A DNA stretch of 64,000 bases, from positions 594,001 to 658,000 of the forward strand of contig NZ_CP136419.1 in NCBI RefSeq assembly GCF_039233145.1, in the 5' to 3' direction. Source of the DNA: Moorella humiferrea. GTDB taxonomy: Bacteria; Bacillota; DSM-521; Neomoorellales; Neomoorellaceae. The notes beneath the pieces are model-generated. The model searched no databases. It was not told the origin of the DNA and saw only the letters and a list, made by a program, of their open reading frames with translations. Within the stretch, counting starts at the first letter, position 1; each line of letters starts with the position of its first letter. A program made the translations under genes and the position numbers. Below are positions 61,759 through 64,000 of this stretch, one piece after another.

Positions 61759-63792
61759 ATGGACATGATACCGGGTAAACGAATATTAATAGTAGAAGAC
61801 AGCAAGCTTCAGGCCAGGATAACTGCCGATATTCTAAGCAGGCATGGATATAGCACAGATTTTGCCGACACCGCGGAAGGGACCCTTAAGAAGATATCCA
61901 GTCCAGAGGGTCCCGATCTCATTCTAATGGATATAGATCTGGGAGAAGGGATGAACGGAGCGTCCCTCGCCAAACACCTACAGCAGATAAAAGACGTGCC
62001 TGTGGTGTTTCTCACCGCCATGTCCACCCCGGAGGTACTTGAGCAAGTACGTAAAGTTGCGCGCTACGGCTACGTTTTGAAGGGCGCGCCGGAACACGTG
62101 CTGGTGTCTACCGTAGAGATGGCCCTTAAGCTCCATGAAATCATCTCTCAGGCGCGGATGTACCGCAGGATATTTGAAGAGTCCTTGACGGAGGTTTATA
62201 TCTTTCACCTCAAAACGTTAAAATTTCTGGCGGTCAACCGCGGGGCCAGAGAAAACCTCGGATACACCATGGAAGAATTAAGGGAGATGACGCCCTTGGA
62301 TCTCAAGCCGGAACTTGATTTTCCCAAATTTAAGGCCCTTCTTGACCCTTTGCTTAAGGGCGAGCAAGAAAAAGTAGTGTTTGAGACGGTACATCGGCGC
62401 AAAGACGGCACCACCTACCCGGTGGAGGTCCACCTGCAGCAATTCGAACATATGGGGGAAAAAGTGGGAACGGCAGTAGTAATCGACTTGACGGTGCGCC
62501 GGAGGATGGAAGAAGAACTTGTAAAGAGCCGCCAGGAGTACCTGGAACTGGCCGAGGATGCCCCCATAGGCATCTTAAAATGCGATCGCCGGGGCAATAT
62601 TACTTATGTAAATCAAAAGGTGCCGGAAATATTGGGATCGCCGTCAATAGAAGAGACCAAAAAGATTAATCTCCTCACCTTCCACCAAATGATTAAATTC
62701 GGTTTATCCCAAAGACTCGAAGACTGCCTTCAAAACAACAGAAGCGATACTTATGAAGTCCACTATGAATCCAAATGGGGCAAAAAAGTATGGCTGCGGG
62801 TGCATGTAAAACCCCTGGCAAACAAAAATGAAGTGACGGGCGCGCAGATGATAATTGATGATATTACCCAAAAGAAACGGCTGGAAGAAGAAAACAGGCG
62901 CCGGGAAGAGCGGCTGCGGCTGATGCTTAAAGGCATTCCCAGCCCGGCCTGGCTGATTTCCCGGGAACGCCGCATCCTGGCCCAGAATAAAGCCGCGGCA
63001 GAATTATTTGGCACCAAAGAAGGCGATTACTGCTGGCAGGGCATCCACGGCGGGGAATATTTGCCTAAAGAATACAGGGAAGCCATACAAAAAACCGGTG
63101 TCCCTCTACCCGGCACGAAATGTTACTTCTGCCGCGGCGACGAGGCCCTGGCCGCCAACGAACCCCTGAACAGCGAAGTGGAATTCGCTGAGGGCGTCTG
63201 GGATACGTGGTGGGTCCCCCAGGGCGAAGACGTGTACGTCCATTACGCCGTGGACGTCACCCGGTATAAAAAGATGGAAGAAGAGCTTTATCGTCTGTCC
63301 ATAACGGATCCGTTAACCGGTGTATATAACCGCCGCTATTTCATCCAGACCCTGGAACAAGAAATCGAGCGCGTCCGGCGTAGCGGTCAGCCCTTATCGG
63401 TGATCATGGCCGATCTAGATCATTTTAAAAACATCAACGACCGTTTCGGACACGCCGTCGGCGACCAGGTTCTAAAGGCCATGGCAGCCTCTTTTAAGGA
63501 AAGGCTGCGCAAGACGGACTGCCTTGCCCGCTGGGGCGGGGAGGAATTCGTCATTCTTTTACCCGACACGACGGCAGAAGGAGGCGCCCTTCTGGCCGAA
63601 GACCTGCGCCGGCGTCTAAGCCAGATGGAGATCCCCGGCGTGGGACATGTGACGGCCAGCTTCGGGGTTACCGGATACTTACCGGGAGATACCGTCGACA
63701 CCATCATTCAGCGGGTGGACGACATGATGTACCAGGCCAAGGGGAAAGGACGAAATTGCGTTTGTACCTGTACAGCACCGCCCCCCAGTTAG
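61759..63792 (+). CDS. Response regulator-PAS-PAS-PAS-GGDEF diguanylate cyclase
   Basis: This 677-residue protein starts with a REC domain (about residues 6-120) with phosphoacceptor Asp58. Three PAS domains follow at about 140-255, 258-385 and 390-505. A GGDEF domain at about 510-670 has an active site GGEEF (593-597) and an inhibitory RxxD site (Arg584-Asp587), so it should make c-di-GMP with product feedback. The third PAS has Cys425, His430, Cys455 and Cys458, a possible metal or redox site. No cognate kinase is adjacent. ATG 61759 follows CTGGAGG. The 3' end overlaps the convergent amylase-family gene by 89 bases. Confidence 0.9.
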   Translation: MDMIPGKRILIVEDSKLQARITADILSRHGYSTDFADTAEGTLKKISSPEGPDLILMDIDLGEGMNGASLAKHLQQIKDVPVVFLTAMSTPEVLEQVRKVARYGYVLKGAPEHVLVSTVEMALKLHEIISQARMYRRIFEESLTEVYIFHLKTLKFLAVNRGARENLGYTMEELREMTPLDLKPELDFPKFKALLDPLLKGEQEKVVFETVHRRKDGTTYPVEVHLQQFEHMGEKVGTAVVIDLTVRRRMEEELVKSRQEYLELAEDAPIGILKCDRRGNITYVNQKVPEILGSPSIEETKKINLLTFHQMIKFGLSQRLEDCLQNNRSDTYEVHYESKWGKKVWLRVHVKPLANKNEVTGAQMIIDDITQKKRLEEENRRREERLRLMLKGIPSPAWLISRERRILAQNKAAAELFGTKEGDYCWQGIHGGEYLPKEYREAIQKTGVPLPGTKCYFCRGDEALAANEPLNSEVEFAEGVWDTWWVPQGEDVYVHYAVDVTRYKKMEEELYRLSITDPLTGVYNRRYFIQTLEQEIERVRRSGQPLSVIMADLDHFKNINDRFGHAVGDQVLKAMAASFKERLRKTDCLARWGGEEFVILLPDTTAEGGALLAEDLRRRLSQMEIPGVGHVTASFGVTGYLPGDTVDTIIQRVDDMMYQAKGKGRNCVCTCTAPPPS

Positions 63793-64000
63793 CCTCTAAG
63801 GGCAAAAGCATCTGGCCGCTTACTACTGTAAAATACCGGCCGTTTAAAGCGTCGGCCCAAACCTCGTCTTCCTGAAGCCCCAGTTCCTCTGCCCGAAGGC
63901 TTACAGACTGGGGAAAATCACTGGCATTTATAACCACGACAACCTTCTCGTTTTTCAAGCGCCGCGCGAAGGCATAAACATCGGTCCCGTCGTCGGTAAA
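63704..64000 (-). CDS. Alpha-amylase family glycosidase, C-terminal part (partial)
   Basis: Only the last 98 codons are in the window. They read VYAFARRLKNEKVVVVINAS, then a beta-rich domain ending NWGAVLYRYK and a 17-residue tail. This fits the C-terminal beta-sandwich of GH13 enzymes such as neopullulanase or alpha-amylase. The catalytic barrel lies beyond the window edge, so the specificity is unknown. It converges on the diguanylate cyclase gene and overlaps its end. Confidence 0.7.
   Translation of the reverse strand, partial: FTDDGTDVYAFARRLKNEKVVVVINASDFPQSVSLRAEELGLQEDEVWADALNGRYFTVVSGQMLLPLEANWGAVLYRYKRNFVLSPWPGTSCRPPAE

Noticed and set aside
1-64000. CRISPR array or transposon
   Set aside because: No regularly spaced direct repeats and no transposase, integrase or cas-like protein were seen on either strand.

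Overview
The window looks like a chromosomal segment of a GC-rich thermophilic acetogen of the Moorella type (Clostridia). This rests on the sporulation genes yqfC and yqfD, a Firmicutes-style gene order from rpsU through yqfC-yqfD-phoH-pgpH-ybeY-dgkA-cdd-era-yqzL-recO-glyQS-ccpN-ppdK to dnaG-rpoD-trmK-nif3, frequent GTG/TTG starts, a futalosine-type menaquinone operon, a corrinoid-activation-like protein and a glyoxylate carboligase module. Species assignment is inference; no rRNA gene is present.

Layout. 1-16.5 kb is a conserved housekeeping block on the plus strand: ribosomal protein S21 tail, sporulation, RNA and membrane-lipid genes, GTPase Era, recombination, glycyl-tRNA synthetase, and a gluconeogenic switch (CcpN-like repressor, PPDK regulatory protein, PPDK). 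16.5-17.5 kb holds a decayed toxin/antitoxin-like trio on the minus strand. 17.7-20.7 kb carries glyoxylate carboligase and tartronate semialdehyde reductase behind a 38-bp palindrome, then a carbonic anhydrase. 20.8-23.3 kb has two Hsp20 proteins and a ClpP-fold protease. 23.3-27.8 kb has an orphan antitoxin with a vapC remnant, small metabolic genes, RNase H, rubredoxin, a flavoprotein and a dGTPase-like HD protein. 28.2-33.7 kb returns to housekeeping: dnaG, rpoD, two tRNAs, trmK, nif3-like and RNase P RNA.

33.7-34.6 kb holds a small repeat element and a Phd/RelE pair. 34.7-40.8 kb is read leftward: a TetR regulator heads an operon of an MTAP-family phosphorylase, mqnE, mqnA and mqnC, followed by an MFS transporter. 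Divergently, 40.9-44.4 kb encodes a MacAB-like efflux system.

44.7-59.4 kb is the most interesting region. It is a plus-strand carbohydrate cluster with a ROK repressor, an Fe-S old-yellow-enzyme-type reductase, a ribose-type ABC importer with two permeases, three Gfo/Idh/MocA proteins (one with both usual catalytic residues replaced), a ROK sugar kinase, a GlmS/NagB-II-like SIS protein and NagA. The last three make a plausible GlcNAc-type salvage path to fructose-6-phosphate. The cluster has no classical glycosidase, so the redox enzymes may do the unmasking of an imported amino-sugar derivative; that is a hypothesis.

59.4-64 kb holds a small membrane protein, a VapBC pair, an anchored extracytoplasmic protein, scars of an HD-GYP gene and a DUF4405-like gene, a REC-PAS-PAS-PAS-GGDEF protein, and the C-terminal end of an alpha-amylase-family enzyme on the minus strand. 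I saw no CRISPR array, transposase gene, rRNA operon or prophage.
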